Assembly: GCF_910594005.1 (NCBI RefSeq)
Contig: NC_057826.1
Span: 23,097,501 to 23,161,500, forward strand
DNA length: 64,000 nucleotides
From: Cervus elaphus
Taxonomy: Eukaryota; Chordata; Mammalia; Artiodactyla; Cervidae
Reading direction: 5' to 3'
In this document: piece after piece, positions 23,031-34,395 of the stretch
Layout of the letters: each line of letters starts with the position of its first letter
Numbering within the stretch: position 1 is the first letter of the stretch
Notes under the pieces: generated by a model
The model's database searches: none
Seen by the model: the letters and a program-made list of their open reading frames with translations, nothing else
What the model was told of the DNA's origin: nothing
Translations under genes and position numbers: made by a program

Positions 23031-24629
23031 TACTTCACACTTTCACTGGCCCCAGCTCCCGATTTAGTTCAGGCAAACTCAGGATGGGAGCTGTCTCCCT
23101 GGAAACCCTCAGCGTGACAGCTGCCAGCAGCAGTAGCTCAGTTCTTCCGGGGCTGCCCATGCAGCAGACCTTCATTCATTCATTCACCCTGCGACATGCC
23201 AGGTCCTGTGCTAGGCCTACACACAGCAGTGAACAAAACACGCTCATCTCCGTCCAATAAACCCTTCCTGTCCCCTGAAGCCCCAGAGGACTTTGGGTTC
23301 CTGTTGTTTTCTCGAAGTGTTCTTTGGCCTTTCCTTTGACACCATAGGTGCCCCTCACAATTTTCCAATTAATCCCTTCTTGGTTTGTGTTAGTTGATTC
23401 TGTTGCTTTTAACCAACCCTTCTCCCACTCTCTGCAAAGCAGTGAGAACCTCCTGTGTTGACAGTCAGGAACCCTGCTACACAGCTGACTTCTTTCCAGC
23501 ATCAGCTGTCACCTGTAATCGTATCATTAGCCCTCACACTCCTCCTTCCTGATTCTCGAGATGTTGCTCGTGCCTTGAACTAATACCCCCTTATCCAGTC
23601 TGCACCCCTCCTCCAGGAGACCTCACCCATGACCATCTATGCCTGCCAGCTCTGCACTTGCTGGGAGACTTAGGTTGACTGCTGAAAGCTGAGGAAGTTC
23701 CAACATGGGAGTGCCCCAAACTAGGCCCTTCTTTTATCAGCTAAGAAGTACAAATAACACTCTTTCTAATTTTGTGCATATTCCAGGGCTCAGACCTGTT
23801 CCGATTGGGATTCATCTGATTCAGGAACTGTCCTTCTCTGCAGTAGGGTCTCTAGGAAACCTTTAGGGCTCTGAACTGATATTAGCCCATTTTCAGATGG
23901 GGAAACTGAAGATCTCTAAATCCTTAGAGATAGGCACAAGTCTGCCCACCACCTCTGGGTAGACAGGTAAGGACAGCTACTGCCCATTGCCTACCTGGCT
24001 CCCCCATGGGCTGCTCCTTGGGACAGTCTCTCCTGCTGAACCAAGTCAAGGGTCAAGGCAGAAGACAGAACCTTGTCTAGACCACTTCAACACCAAAGAA
24101 CAAGCCTCTTCCTTGGATCACTTGAGAAATGAGAACAAAATGACGTTAGGTATTATTTTGCTGACTTTACTCAGTCTGTTCCCCTAGGGTGTCAGGCCTG
24201 CTGACCAGCAGGACCAGATGGTACCTTTTGTAGGAATATCTCATCATTTCTGCTTTGGTGCAGGCCTTGGCCATCCTGAGAAACAACTCCTCATCTCCTT
24301 CTGATTGACTTATCTGTGATCCCATCTAGTTATCCATACACTTTTCCTTCCTATGACTCTGCTGAAGGCACTTGGGACCCAATCCCAGCTTACATTTCAT
24401 GTCCTTGAGATGCCTGCTAACCTTGTCCATGAAGAGGGAAAATGAAGATAAGGGAGAGGGGAGGGAAGGTTCAGAACCAGGACATGGAAGGACCAGATTG
24501 CTCTACATTCATGACACTATTTGTAACCAGGCCCTTTCTCAGTCTTTCCAGAATGTGACCATCTGCACTCTGTGTTACCCTGGCAGCTTCCTGATTGTTC
24601 AGGAGAAGATGCAACATCCCAGGCTTTGG
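23031..24629. other. Non-coding stretch with old repeat pieces
   Basis: About 23165-23260 carries an ancient-repeat phrase (TTCATTCATTCATTCACC, then CAGTGAACAAAACAC). About 23880-23960 resembles an antisense MIR core (TTTTCAGATGGGGAAACTG). The rest appears unique, and no exon was recognised. Confidence 0.4.
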
Positions 24630-24830
24630 AGTCATTAGACCTGAGTTTGAATCTCAGGTCCCTGACTCACTTGGGTGTGTGATGTAACCTGTCTATGCTT
24701 CAGTCTCCCATCTGAAAATGGGGCTAATATTAGTCTGCACTTCCCAGAGTCATGGGCATCAGATGAGACAATACTCGTCAAGTGCTTGGCATGCAGTTGG
24801 TGTCAGATATGAGAAGAAATATTCTTTGTT
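24630..24830 (+). mobile_element. MIR SINE (sense)
   Basis: Clear MIR order: GCTTTGGAGTCATTAGACC, GAGTTTGAATCTCAGGTCCC, then CCATCTGAAAATGGGGC and a GTCAAGTGCTTGGCATGC tail. Confidence 0.8.
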
Positions 24831-24894
24831 GGTCTCATAGTCAAATACAAGCAGATGTCACTCCACCACAGATTTCTGGACTCCTGCTGATGTA

Positions 24895-25090
24895 GGCATG
24901 GTGGCCAAAATCATGGGCTTTGAATGCTCCCAATCTGAACTGGGCCACTTTATTATCAATGGAAAAGCATATAAACCTCTAAACACACAAGTTTTCTCAT
25001 TTGTAAAGTGGGAATGATCTAACCTACTCGAAGGATTATTGTGAAAGTTAAGTTAAATAAAATTATGTGTCTAAACGCTTAGTACAGGTT
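24895..25090 (+). mobile_element. MIR SINE (sense)
   Basis: Second MIR just downstream of the previous one: CATGGGCTTTGAATGC, then TTTTCTCATTTGTAAAGTGGG and GGATTATTGTGAAAGTTAAG. More diverged in its middle. Confidence 0.7.
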
Positions 25091-26302
25091 CCTGATTCCT
25101 TACTCTAAACCCATGGGATTTTGTGAGACTTTCTGGATTTCAGAAAAATAATAACATTTAAATGCTGTATATTTTGTAACACCTGAACCAGGTGTGAGTC
25201 AGCACCCCGTAGTCAAACACATTATTATTTCCACAGGAAACCTATAAATATCACACTACGTGGGGTAAATAAGTTCTTACCTTGTGAGACAAGTAGGGCA
25301 AGTATTCAAGTTCTCACTTGACAGGTAACAAACTAAGGTTCGAGAGCACGTGGACTATAATTGGCAGCACCAGGATCCCTGGGTCACCTGGTCAACTGGT
25401 CCAGGGACTCTTCCCATCACACCACACACCATGACAGACACCACCCTGCTATAGTCATTCCCTTTCCTTAGTGAACTTAACAAAAAAGCTGCTACTAAGT
25501 AGTCGTTTTCTTCTTGTCTTTCTAAACGGTTGTGTGTATATTCCCACATTCTCCACAAACTCTGCTTTCCCCACATTGGTACTTGGTACACAACTTTCTA
25601 TTTGGTATTGTGTTGTGGTGTCATTTTTTAAAACTATACAGTCTTCCAGCATCTTAATATAACCCAGTTAGCTTAGCTATTCCCCTGTCGCTGGGTATTT
25701 GCCTCTTTCCAATTTTGCACTGCTCTAAAATAATGCTCAGTCACTCACTTTAAACTTTGCCTTGGGGATGAGCAAGCACATTGATCTGAAAACACCTGTC
25801 CCTTGAGCCCCTGGCTGGCTGGCAGCCTTTGGGAGATTGTATTTCCCGGCACTTACACCATATATCTGTTGTTCCCAATCAGCTAATCAATTAGAGTTTA
25901 TTGAACGCCTACGTGGGGAACAGGGAGCTCTTTGTTGCTGTGAAGGGGCACAGAAGCATACGCTATGTCTCTGACCCTTAAGAGCCTGATGTGTAACCCA
26001 GGAGGCCTTTCAGCTTCAAACCAAGCCGGGTTTGCATCCAGCCAGTGAGGCCTTCTAAGCAGGGCTGGTAAAGATGGGCACCAGGGTGTGACATGAGTGG
26101 TGAAAGCAAGAACTTTAAATAGGTCTCTGATGTATCCCCTTGCCTATCAAGGGCTTTGGTTCCATTCAGGAAGAAGGTGCTAAAAATGAAATAATGAATG
26201 AGGAAAACAAGGTCAGGTGTTCCATGAAACCTTCCCTGATTTAGAAAGTTTTACTTTCAGACGCTAACGAGCAGGATGAATCATTAAAAATCAGTAGAAA
26301 GT
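25091..26302. other. Non-coding stretch
   Basis: AT-rich to about 25680, with no exon recognised. The 25471-25750 section resembles old L1-like sequence but too weakly to call. The 25885-26000 part has an old repeat phrase (AGTTTATTGAACGCCTACG). Confidence 0.35.
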
Positions 26303-26314
26303 ACCACCTCCCTG

Positions 26315-26626
26315 TTCATACTGTTCATGGGGTTCTCAAGGCAAGAATACTGAAGTGGCTTGGCGTTCCCTCCTCCAGTGAAGCTCCAATACTTCGGCCA
26401 CCTGATGCGAAGAACTGACACATTGGAAATTTTTCCTGATGCTGGGAAAGATTGAAGGCAGGAGGAGAAGGGGACAACAGAGGATGAGATGGTTGGATGG
26501 CATCATCAACTCGACGGACATGAGTTTGAGCAAGCTCAAGGAGTTGATGATGGACAGAGAAGCCTGGTGTGCTGCAGTCCTTGGGGCTGCAAAGAGTCGG
26601 ACACGACTGAGCGACTGAACTGACTG
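26315..26626 (+). mobile_element. Internally deleted BovB copy
   Basis: Flanked by the 12-bp direct repeat ACCACCTCCCTG (26303-26314 and 26627-26638). Its left 70 bases are a BovB 5'-region segment (TTCATGGGGTTCTCAAGGC). It is fused near 26383 to the BovB 3' end (GAAGCTCCAATACTTCGGCC). The middle, including nearly all coding sequence, is missing. Confidence 0.88.
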
Positions 26627-26689
26627 ACCACCTCCCTGAATTCCCTTGGTGGGGGGGTCAACAAAAGGACTAAGCAAGATCTGATGGCT

Positions 26690-26815
26690 GGTTCTAACTA
26701 GCAAATTACTTAACCTCTCTCTGCCTCTGTTTGCCTATCCATCAAATGGGAACAATAGCGTTCTCCTGGGACTCACAGGATTGTAACAAGGATAACTTGA
26801 GATCCTCACAGTGCA
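26690..26815 (+). mobile_element. MIR SINE fragment (sense)
   Basis: CAAATTACTTAACCTCTCTC, then CATCAAATGGGAACAATAGC, is the conserved MIR core. The head is missing, apparently because the BovB-derived element lies beside it. Confidence 0.7.
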
Positions 26816-26854
26816 TTAAAAAGAACAAAATGTTATCCACATGATCTGGGGGAG

Positions 26855-26965
26855 ACTGGGGACCACATCTCACTCACTACCGCATCCCAAGCACCTGTAC
26901 AGTGTGGGTCTGACAGACAGTCGGAGCTCAATAAACATTTGTGGAGTGAATGAAGGAATAGGCAG
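26855..26965 (+). mobile_element. L2 3' end fragment
   Basis: GCATCCCAAGCACCTGTACA, then GAGCTCAATAAACATTTGTG and GAATGAAGG, is the L2 3' end. Confidence 0.65.
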
Positions 26966-27469
26966 GTATAATCACAAGTCCATAAAGGACAGAGAACTAC
27001 ACATCCTTCCATCAACTCTGAGCCTGTAGAGGAGGCTCACCCCATTCCAGCTTCAACCCCGTATCCATCCTCCCCAGAGTGGACCCCATCCTGATTCTGG
27101 CACCCCATATCCACTATAAGGAGTCCCTCATCCACGGCAGCAAAGATCCGAAGCCTTGAGTTCACCCCTAGCTGGGAAGCAGAGGCCAGCACTGATCTCA
27201 GCCCATCTCCTCGGGTTTCGGGCTGCAGCACTCGCTGCCACAAGGGACTGGCCAGCTCCGCCTTTGTTTCCCGCTCCTGTCTGCTGAGGCAGGGGAACGT
27301 TGGGCCACAGGAGTCAGCCAAGCGGCTCTCTGGCCTGGCACCAGAGAGCAGCCACACCTGACAGCACCCGCAGCCGGAACCTCAGGTGTTCCGTCATCTC
27401 CTAGCCCCGCCCGCCCACTGCTCCTGGGGCATTTGGTACCAACTCCTGGTCAGGCCTGCGCTAGGGAGC
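26966..27469. promoter_or_regulatory. CpG-enriched non-repeat patch
   Basis: Repeat-free and CpG-enriched compared with the flanks: about 14 CpG between 27120 and 27420 by eye, with a CCCCGCCCGCCC GC-box pair near 27405. It lies between two L2 tails. A minus-strand frame (27037-27357) has no family resemblance. It could be an enhancer or the start of a non-coding transcript, or simply GC-rich DNA. Confidence 0.25.
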
Positions 27470-27629
27470 TCAAAGAGGCTCGAGTCTGGTGGAACTTTCC
27501 CAATAAGGTTTCCTGTATTTCTTGAGTCAATGTCATCTTTCTCATTGTGATATCCTCAAGGACAGGACAAATTTTGAAGGTCTGCAGCTGTGGGATTGTG
27601 ACGGCTTTCCAAAATCTGATTTCTATACT

Positions 27630-27786
27630 TATGCATTTATCTCTTAATTCTCTGTCTTCTCCACTCAAATGTAGGGTTCAGAGGGCAGGGCGCATGCTTA
27701 ACCCTTTCACCGCTTTCTCATCCCAGTGCTGAGAAGAGTGCCTGACCCAAAGCAGATGCTTAATTAATGTTTGTGAATAAATGAAT
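27630..27786 (+). mobile_element. L2 3' end fragment
   Basis: CAGTGCTGAGAAGAGTGCCTG, then GCAGATGCTTAATTAATG and GAATAAATGAATGA, is the L2 3' end. A SINE begins directly after it. Confidence 0.7.
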
Positions 27787-27787
27787 G

Positions 27788-27932
27788 AGCTTCCCAGGTG
27801 ATGCTTGTGGTAAAGAAACTGCCTGCCAGTGCAGATGTCAGAGATGCGGGTTTGATCTCTGGGTTGGGAAGATCCCTTGGAGGAAGAAATGGCAACCCAC
27901 TCCTGTATTCTTGCTGGGAGAATCCCATGGAC
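27788..27932 (+). mobile_element. Bov-tA SINE, 3'-shortened
   Basis: Head CTTCCCAGGTGATGC, then the GGTTTGATCTCTGGGTTGG block and GGCAACCCACTCC. It stops after GAATCCCATGGACA, so the last part of the element is missing. An AATAAAT-like repeat at both edges may be its target-site duplication. Confidence 0.88.
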
Positions 27933-28977
27933 AATAAATAAACTCTTATTGCAGTGTTGTTCTATGTAGTAAGTGATGGTTATTATAAATAAGTACTTAT
28001 CATAAATTACTTTAAAAGGAAGCATGATTTCCATAGTCTCTCAAGACTAACATACACATTTTCCTGCCTTATTTATTTATTATCCATTTTTTCCCTCGTT
28101 CATTCATTCATTCAATTTTACATTTGATCTGTAGGAGAGATTTGAATTAACTGGTCACAGAATGTGTGTCTCGGGGCTACAAAAACAGAGGTACAAACTT
28201 CTACAAGCACCTATGAAGAGTCAGAGGTGGGGGATTTGACCTAGTCAGGGAGGTCAAGGGAAGTCACATGCGAGCCAAGATCTAGAAGGAAACAGTCATT
28301 AACTGGGAGCTAAGGTGGGGACTGAAGGAAACTATTGGAAGAGGGGATGATATGCAAAAGACCTGGGGGGTGGGGGGAGGGAGCCTGCAAGGAGGAGAAA
28401 CTGAGCACCGCCAGGGAGCGGGGAGGGCAGGATGGCCCTTGGTGAGGCCCAAGCAGAGCAGATGGCCAGCAGCAACCAGATGTGCTCAAAGGGTGCCCTG
28501 GGCCAAGGCACCTCCTCCAGGAGACTGGCCCCAACCCCTCAGCCTAGGTTAGGCACCTCTTTTGTGTTCCCAAGGGACCAGGACTTCCTCTTATCATTCA
28601 ACTTATAAAAGTCTACTTTAATGATCTCTTTTCTTGTTTTTGGTCTCCCTGTCTCTTGATTTGTGAGCTCCAGGAGGGCAGAGACCTTGGCTATTCTTCC
28701 TGTGCCACCAGTGCCTAACACAGTGCCTGAGAGTGAGAGACGACCCGAGTGTCTGATGAGTGAATGAATGAGTGGAGAGCCCTCAGGTCACGGCGTGTGC
28801 TGGACAGGTGTTTGGATCTCTACACACTCAGGAAGCCCTAGGTGAGCCCTGTGCTGTTAACAGGAGAATGTGGATGGGAGGTCTCTGCTGAGTTCTGGAG
28901 GAGAAGTGAGCCAGAAGGCTGGAAAAAAAGAAAGGTCAGAAGATTCTGTGCAATGAAAACCATGTGGAACGCGCCTC
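27933..28977. other. Non-coding stretch with old repeats
   Basis: About 28140-28560 has phrases common to an old mammalian repeat I cannot name (GATATGCAAAAGACCTGG, GGCCCAAGCAGAGCAG). About 28570-28770 is an L2 3' end in sense (CTCCAGGAGGGCAGAGACC, then CAGTGCCTGAGAG and GAATGAATGAG). No exon was recognised. Confidence 0.45.
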
Positions 28978-29398
28978 CTGCGAAACCTGTAGGCAGGTCA
29001 CAAAGCAACAGTTAGAACCAGACATGGAAAAACGGACTGGTTCAAAATTGGGAAAGGAATATGTCAAGGCTGTACATTGTCACTCTGCTTATTTAACTTT
29101 ATATATAGAGTACCTCATGCGAAATGCTGGGCTGGATGAAGCACAAGCTGGAATCAAGATTGCAGGGAGAAATATTAATAACCTCAGATCTGCAGATGAT
29201 ACCACCCTTATGGCAGAAAGTGAAGAGGAACTAAAGAGCCTCTTGATAAAAGTGAAAGAGGAGAGTGAAAAAGCTGGCTTAAAACTCAGCATTCAAAAAA
29301 CTAAGATCATGCATCTGGTCCCATTACTTCATGGCAAAGAGATGGGGAACAATGGAAACAGTGACAGACTTTATTCTCTTGGGCTCCAAAATCACTGA
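28964..29398 (+). pseudogene. BovB RT fragment, YADD mutated to SADD
   Basis: A partially open BovB RT segment reading from the EQ.. region before the palm into the NIQKTKIM region. The tyrosine of the catalytic YADD box is serine here (LRSADDTTLM). A frameshift ends the match. The first codons shown as open lie outside the BovB sequence. Confidence 0.8.
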
Positions 29399-29953
29399 AG
29401 ATGGTGACTACAGCCATGAAATTAAAAGACGCTTGCTCCTTGGAGGGAAAGCTATGACAAACCTCTGAATTAAAAAGCAGAGACATTACTTTGCTGACAG
29501 TGGTCCATCTAGTCAAAGCTGTGGTTTTTCTAGTAGTTATATATGGGTGTGAGAGTTGGGGCATAAAGAAGGCTGAGCACCGAAGAATTGCTGCTTTTGA
29601 ACTGTGGTGTTGGAGAGGACGCTTGAGAGGCCCTTGGACTGCAAGGACATCAAACTAGTCCATCCTAAAGGAAATCAATCCTGAATATTCATTAGAAGGA
29701 CTGATGCTAAAGCTGAAGCTATAATACTTTGGCTACCTGATGCGAAGAACTGACTCATTGGAAAAGACCCTGATGCTGGGAAAGATTGAAGGCTGGAGGA
29801 GAAGGGGACGATAGAGGATGAGATGGTTGGGTGGTACCATTGACTCAATTGACATGAGTTTGAGCAAGTTCTGGGAGATGGTGTAGAACAGGGAAGCTTG
29901 GCGTGCGTAGTCCACGGGGTTGCAAAGAGTTGGACACAACTGAGTGACTGAAC
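28978..29953 (+). mobile_element. BovB LINE, 5'-truncated, about 1 kb
   Basis: Starts within the RT region (AACCTGTAGGCAGGTCAC) and runs to the GAGTGACTGAAC tail. Reading frames along it match BovB RT but are broken. The YADD box is altered to SADD at about 29188-29199 (TCTGCAGATGAT), and several frameshifts follow. It is a dead copy. Confidence 0.93.
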
Positions 29954-30099
29954 AAGTACCACATGAAGGAAAAAAGGGTACACAGTGTCATCCTTAAAAG
30001 GAAGGAGGGATGACAATGTCAAGATGCTTATGAGATGCGAAAAAGGAATTTCGACAGGTAAAGTTGTCTGGATTTACAAGGATGAACAAGAATGTCACC
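29954..30099. other. Short spacer
   Basis: About 150 bases between the BovB copy and a MIR; nothing recognised. Confidence 0.4.
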
Positions 30100-30330
30100 T
30101 GGGTATTTAGTAGACTCCCATGTGTTATGTGCCAAGTACTATTCTAAATGTTTCACACGTATTTAGTATTTAAATTCTCTAACAATTGCTTGAAGCACTT
30201 AACTATGACTATGTCTATTTTACAGAATAGGAAACTGGAAGGCAGAGAGGTTCAATATGTTCCATAGAGGTAAGCAGTCCGGCCTTAACCAAGCACTTTG
30301 GCCCAGAAGCCAGGTTCTTATCACCACCCC
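30100..30330 (-). mobile_element. MIR SINE (antisense)
   Basis: TGCCAAGTACTATTCTAAATG, then TATTTTACAGAATAGGAAACTG, is the antisense MIR core. It ends in a diverged copy of the head. Confidence 0.65.
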
Positions 30331-30359
30331 ATGCTGCCCTCAAGCCAGCCCTTGCTCTA

Positions 30360-30545
30360 CTGCTGGTATAACTGAGGAATTGGCATCTTTTTAAACATCC
30401 TCCTGAGACGGACATCTGATTCTTCCCCATTTTGCAGATGAGAAAACTGAGGCTTAGAGAAGCTAACTTGCCGAAGATCAGCCAGCTGGTATGTGGCAGA
30501 GCCAGGATCTATAATTACAGCCACCTTGCTCTCTCCCATGCCCCC
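30360..30545 (-). mobile_element. MIR SINE (antisense)
   Basis: CCCCATTTTGCAGATGAGAA, AACTGAGGCTTAGAGAAGC and GTGGCAGAGCCAGGATC are all typical of antisense MIR. It is a separate insertion from the one just before it. Confidence 0.8.
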
Positions 30546-30817
30546 CTGATGCACTCTGCTGAGCTCTAAACCTGGGGGTTAGCCCATTCCCTCCGCAGCA
30601 GGGGAGCCCCAGCCAAGGTCTGGCAAATGCAATGCCCTGTGTGTACATTTCTGACTCAACAACGCCCTGTCTACTCCTCAACTTCTCATCCCAGCTCTGA
30701 AGCTCAAACCCACCACCACCGAGACAGAAATACTACCTCGACCTGGCACGAAATTAGGAACAGTTAAATCCATCAGCAACTTTTGGGGAAAAAAATTAAA
30801 ATCTATTTATGCATCCC
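30546..30817. other. Non-coding spacer
   Basis: No repeat or exon recognised before the target-site duplication of the next BovB copy. Confidence 0.4.
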
Positions 30818-30830
30818 TGATGGGCAGGAA

Positions 30831-32654
30831 AGACATTCCCATTTGAACACAGAGTTCAAAAGAATAGCAAGGAGAGGTAAGAAAGCCTTCCTCAGCGATC
30901 AATGCAAAGAAATAAAGGAATGGGAAAGACTAGAGATCTCTTCAAGAAAATTAGAGATACCAAGGGAACATTTCATGCAAAGATGGGTTCGATAAAGGAC
31001 AGAAATGGTATGGACCTAACAGAAGCAGAAGATATTAAGAAGAGGTGGCAAGAATACACAGAAGAACTGTACAAAAAAGATCCTCATGACCCAGATAATC
31101 ATGATGGTGTGATCACTCACCTAGAGCCAGACATCCTGGAATGTGAAGTCAAGTGGGCCTATGAACAAAGTTAGTGGAGGTGATGGAATTCCAGTTGAGC
31201 TGTTTCAAATCCTGAAAGATGATGCTGTGAAACTGCTGCACTCAATATGCCAGCAAATTTGTAAAAGTCAGCAGTGGCCACAGCACTGGAAAAGGTCAGT
31301 TTTCATTCCAATCCCAAAGAAAGGCAATCCCAAATAATGCTCAAACTACCGCACAATTGCACTCATCTCACACACTAGTAAAGTAATGCTCAAAATTCTC
31401 CAAGCCAGGCTTCAGCAATATGTGAACCGTGAACTTCCAGATGTTCAAGCTGGTTTTAGAAAAGGCAGAGGAACCAGAGATCAAATTGCCAACATCCGCT
31501 GGATCATCGAAAAAGCAAGAGAGTTCCAGAAAAACATCTATTTCTGCTTTATTGGCTATGCCAAAGCCTTTGACTGTGTGGATCACAATAAACTGTGGAA
31601 AATTCTGAAAGAGATGGGAGTACCAGACCACCTGACATACCTCTTGAGAAATCTGTATGCAGGTCAGGAAGCAACAGTTAGAACTGGACATGGAACAACA
31701 GACTGGTTCCAAATAGGATAAGGAGTACGTCAAGGCTGTATGTTGTCACCCTGCTTATTTAACTTATATGCAGAGTACATCATGAGAAACGCTGGGCTGG
31801 AAGAAGCACAAGCTGGAATCAAGATTGCCAGGAGAAATATCAATAACCTCACATATGCAGATGATTACAGCCTTATTATTACCCTTATGGCAGAAAGTGA
31901 AGGGGAACTAAAAAGCCTCTTGATGAAAGTGAAAGAGGAGAGTGAAAAAGTTGGCTTAAAGCTCAACATTCAGAAAGCTGAGATCATGGCATCTGGTCCC
32001 ATCACTTCATGGCAAATAGATGGGTAAACAGTGAAAACAGTGTCAGACTTTATTTTTGGGGGGCTCCAAAATCACTGCAGATGGTGATTGCAGCCATGAA
32101 ATTAAAAGACGCTTACTCCTTGGAAGGAAAGTTATGACCAACCTGGATAGCATATTAAAAAGCAGAGACATTACTTTGCCAACAAAGGTCCGTCTGGTCA
32201 AGGCTATGGTTTTTCCAGTGGTCATGTATGGATGTGAGAGTTGGACGGTGAAGAAAGCTGAGTGCTGAAAAGTTGTTGATTTTGAACTATGGTATTGGAG
32301 AAGACTCTTGGGAGTCCCTTGGACTACAAGGAGATCCAACCAGTCCATCCTAAAGGAGATCAGTCCTGGGTGTTCATTGGAAGAACTGATGCTGAAGCTG
32401 AAACTCCAATACTTTGGCCACCTTATGCGAAGAGTTGACTCATTGGAAAAGACCTTGATGCTGGGAGGGATTGGGGGCAGGAGGAGAAGGGGACGGCAGA
32501 GGTTGAGATGGCTGGATGGCATCACCGACTCGATGGACAACAGTTTGAGTAAACTCCGGGATTTGGTGATAGACAGGGAGGCCTGGTGTGCTGCGGTTCA
32601 TGGGGTCGCAAAGAGTCAGACACAACTGAGCGACTGAACTGAACTGAACTGAAC
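30831..32654 (+). mobile_element. BovB LINE, about 1.8 kb, with 13-bp TSD
   Basis: The longest BovB copy in the window. Identical 13-bp repeats TGATGGGCAGGAA flank it at 30818-30830 and 32655-32667. It covers the end of the linker after the endonuclease, the full RT palm and the C-terminal domain. It ends in the GAACTGAACTGAACTG tail. The endonuclease and 5' end are missing through 5' truncation. Confidence 0.97.
30840..32637 (+). pseudogene. BovB reverse transcriptase, multiply broken
   Basis: The RT reads in at least three frames. One frame from about 30840 ends near 30915. A second runs 30902-31174 and a third picks up near 31150 (SGGDGIPVELFQIL). Within the third there are in-frame stops after KKGNPK (near 31336) and after WFQIG (31719-31721). 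Motif A reads FIGYAKAFD, with Gly replacing the usual catalytic Asp (codon 31554-31556, GGC). The YADD box is present (about 31855) but followed by an in-frame insertion. A stop at 32025-32027 and an extra base in the G run near 32060 shift it again. It is inactive for several independent reasons. Confidence 0.93.
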
Positions 32655-32667
32655 TGATGGGCAGGAA

Positions 32668-33080
32668 GGCCACAGTCCAATCTAGGGGAAGGCGATTAAG
32701 GATTCATTGAGTCAGCATCCCGGGGGCCTGCACGGTCCGTGTGTGACACCCCCGCAGGGCCTGGGCCTCTGGCAGACCATCCATCTCTCAAATGCCAGGA
32801 TGCTTTCCCTGGTGCGGTCCCTCCCTGCTCTCCTGCTCTATCTGTCAGGGGCTCCCTTGGTGCAATGGCTGATAGGCTCATACACCCCTGAAATCAGGGA
32901 AAGGGGCAATTGGACCCAACCCAGCCTCCTTCATATAAAGGCCTAGGGCCAAGTCAATAGCTCAGACCTTTGGGGTCATCTGACTGTGTCCCTCCAATAC
33001 ACTCCTCTGGTGCTGAGCTAATCTTGCATTACTTTTGGTCACTTACAGCTAAAGGAGACCTGTCTACCTAACACATTCCT
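32668..33080. other. Non-coding stretch
   Basis: Unique sequence between two repeats, with no exon recognised. Confidence 0.4.
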
Positions 33081-33094
33081 TGTCTTAATATTGT

Positions 33095-33323
33095 TGCTGT
33101 TTAGTTGCTCAGTCACGTCCAACTCTGTTTCGATCTCATGGACTGTAGCCCTCCAGGCTCCTCTGTCCCTGGGATTTTCCAGGTAAGGATACTGGAGTGG
33201 GTTGCCATTTCCTTCTCCAGGGGATCTTCCTGACCCAGAGATCAAACCCACGTCTCCTGCATTGGCAGATCTCATCTCCTGCACTGGCAGGTGGATTCTC
33301 TACTACTGAGCCACCAGGGAATC
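33095..33323 (-). mobile_element. Bov-tA SINE (antisense)
   Basis: Flanked by near-identical 14-bp repeats (TGTCTTAATATTGT at 33081-33094; one mismatch at 33324-33337). The + strand reads GTTTAGTTGCTCAGTCACGT at the left and ends GAGCCACCAGGGA at the right, typical of the reversed element. A duplicated GATCTCATCTCCTGCA piece sits near the right end. Confidence 0.95.
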
Positions 33324-33344
33324 TGTCCTAATATTGTAACACCC

Positions 33345-33555
33345 TTTTGCTGTTGCTGCTTAGTCACTCTGTCATGCCTGACTCTTTGTGACCCCATGGA
33401 CTGAAGCACACCAGGCTTTCCTATCCTTCACTACCACCCGGAGCTTGCTGAAGTTCAAGTCCATTGAGTCGGTGACGCCATCCAATCATCTCATCCTCTA
33501 TCACCCCCTTCCCTTCCTGCCCTCAATCTTGTCCAGCATCAGGATCTTTTCCAGT
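33345..33555 (-). mobile_element. BovB LINE 3' end
   Basis: Reads GCTTAGTCACTCTGTCATGC, then GTCGGTGACGCCATCCAATC to CAGGATCTTTTCCAG. About 210 bp of the tail; no coding content. Confidence 0.88.
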
Positions 33556-33659
33556 TTCCACTATTAATGCAGACTAAATAATCACACCTTCATTTTCTCT
33601 CTCCCCCTGTCTATTTCCATTTGAGCTGCTATAAATTTAAATCTCCCCCAAACTTCCTT

Positions 33660-33858
33660 GTTTGATTTTCAGGAGTCACACAGATAGATGGCAATTATTT
33701 TAGACGTTGTGGACCATAGGATCCTGGTGCAACTACTCCTCTCTGTCATGTGTAAGCATGTGAGCAAATGAACGTGGCTGTGTTCCAGTAAAATCTAATT
33801 TTACAAAAGCTGCTGCAGGCTGGTCTCAGCACTCAGGCTAAAGTTTGCCAACCCCTGA
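33660..33858. mobile_element. Old hAT-like DNA transposon fossil
   Basis: Phrases such as CGTGGCTGTGTTCCAGTAAAA and GTTTGCCAACCCCTGATC are typical of a non-autonomous hAT-type mammalian repeat. The family is not certain and there is no coding content. Confidence 0.5.
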
Positions 33859-34169
33859 TCTACTTGGTCTTTTTGGATCTGAGCTTGGTCTCATTTCTCC
33901 TTATTAAACATAATCTCATTAACTTCAATGCATCTTTCAAGTCAGGGGGCGTAGTTTTGAAACCTGATTCTACCACCCAGCACAGTAGCTCTCCCTCTCT
34001 GCTCTGTGTCCCGTGCATATTGGGTGCACTTTCAGGGTCTTCGTGGTTCATCAGACCAGCAGGCTCTTGAAAATGTGGTAAGTGGTGGCATGCTGCCCAT
34101 CCTGGGAAAGGTCTCACTAGGGAGAAGGCAGGACTGCCAGGGGAAGGTTGCTTGACCAGACAATCTTCT
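33859..34169. other. Non-coding stretch
   Basis: Nothing recognised. Two short open frames overlap on opposite strands without family resemblance. Confidence 0.4.
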
Positions 34170-34395
34170 GTTTTTTCTTTTAATTGATGTATAATTGCTG
34201 TACCATGCTGTGTTTCTGCTGTGAATCAGCTATGTGTGCGTGTGTGTATACATGTACATATGCATATCCCCTCTCTCTAAGGCCTCCCTCCCACCCTCCC
34301 CCAACCCACACCTCCAGGTCATCACAGAGCAAGAAGCTGATTTCCCTGAGCTAGACAAACAGGTGTTTCACACATGTTAGTGTATATACTCCAAT

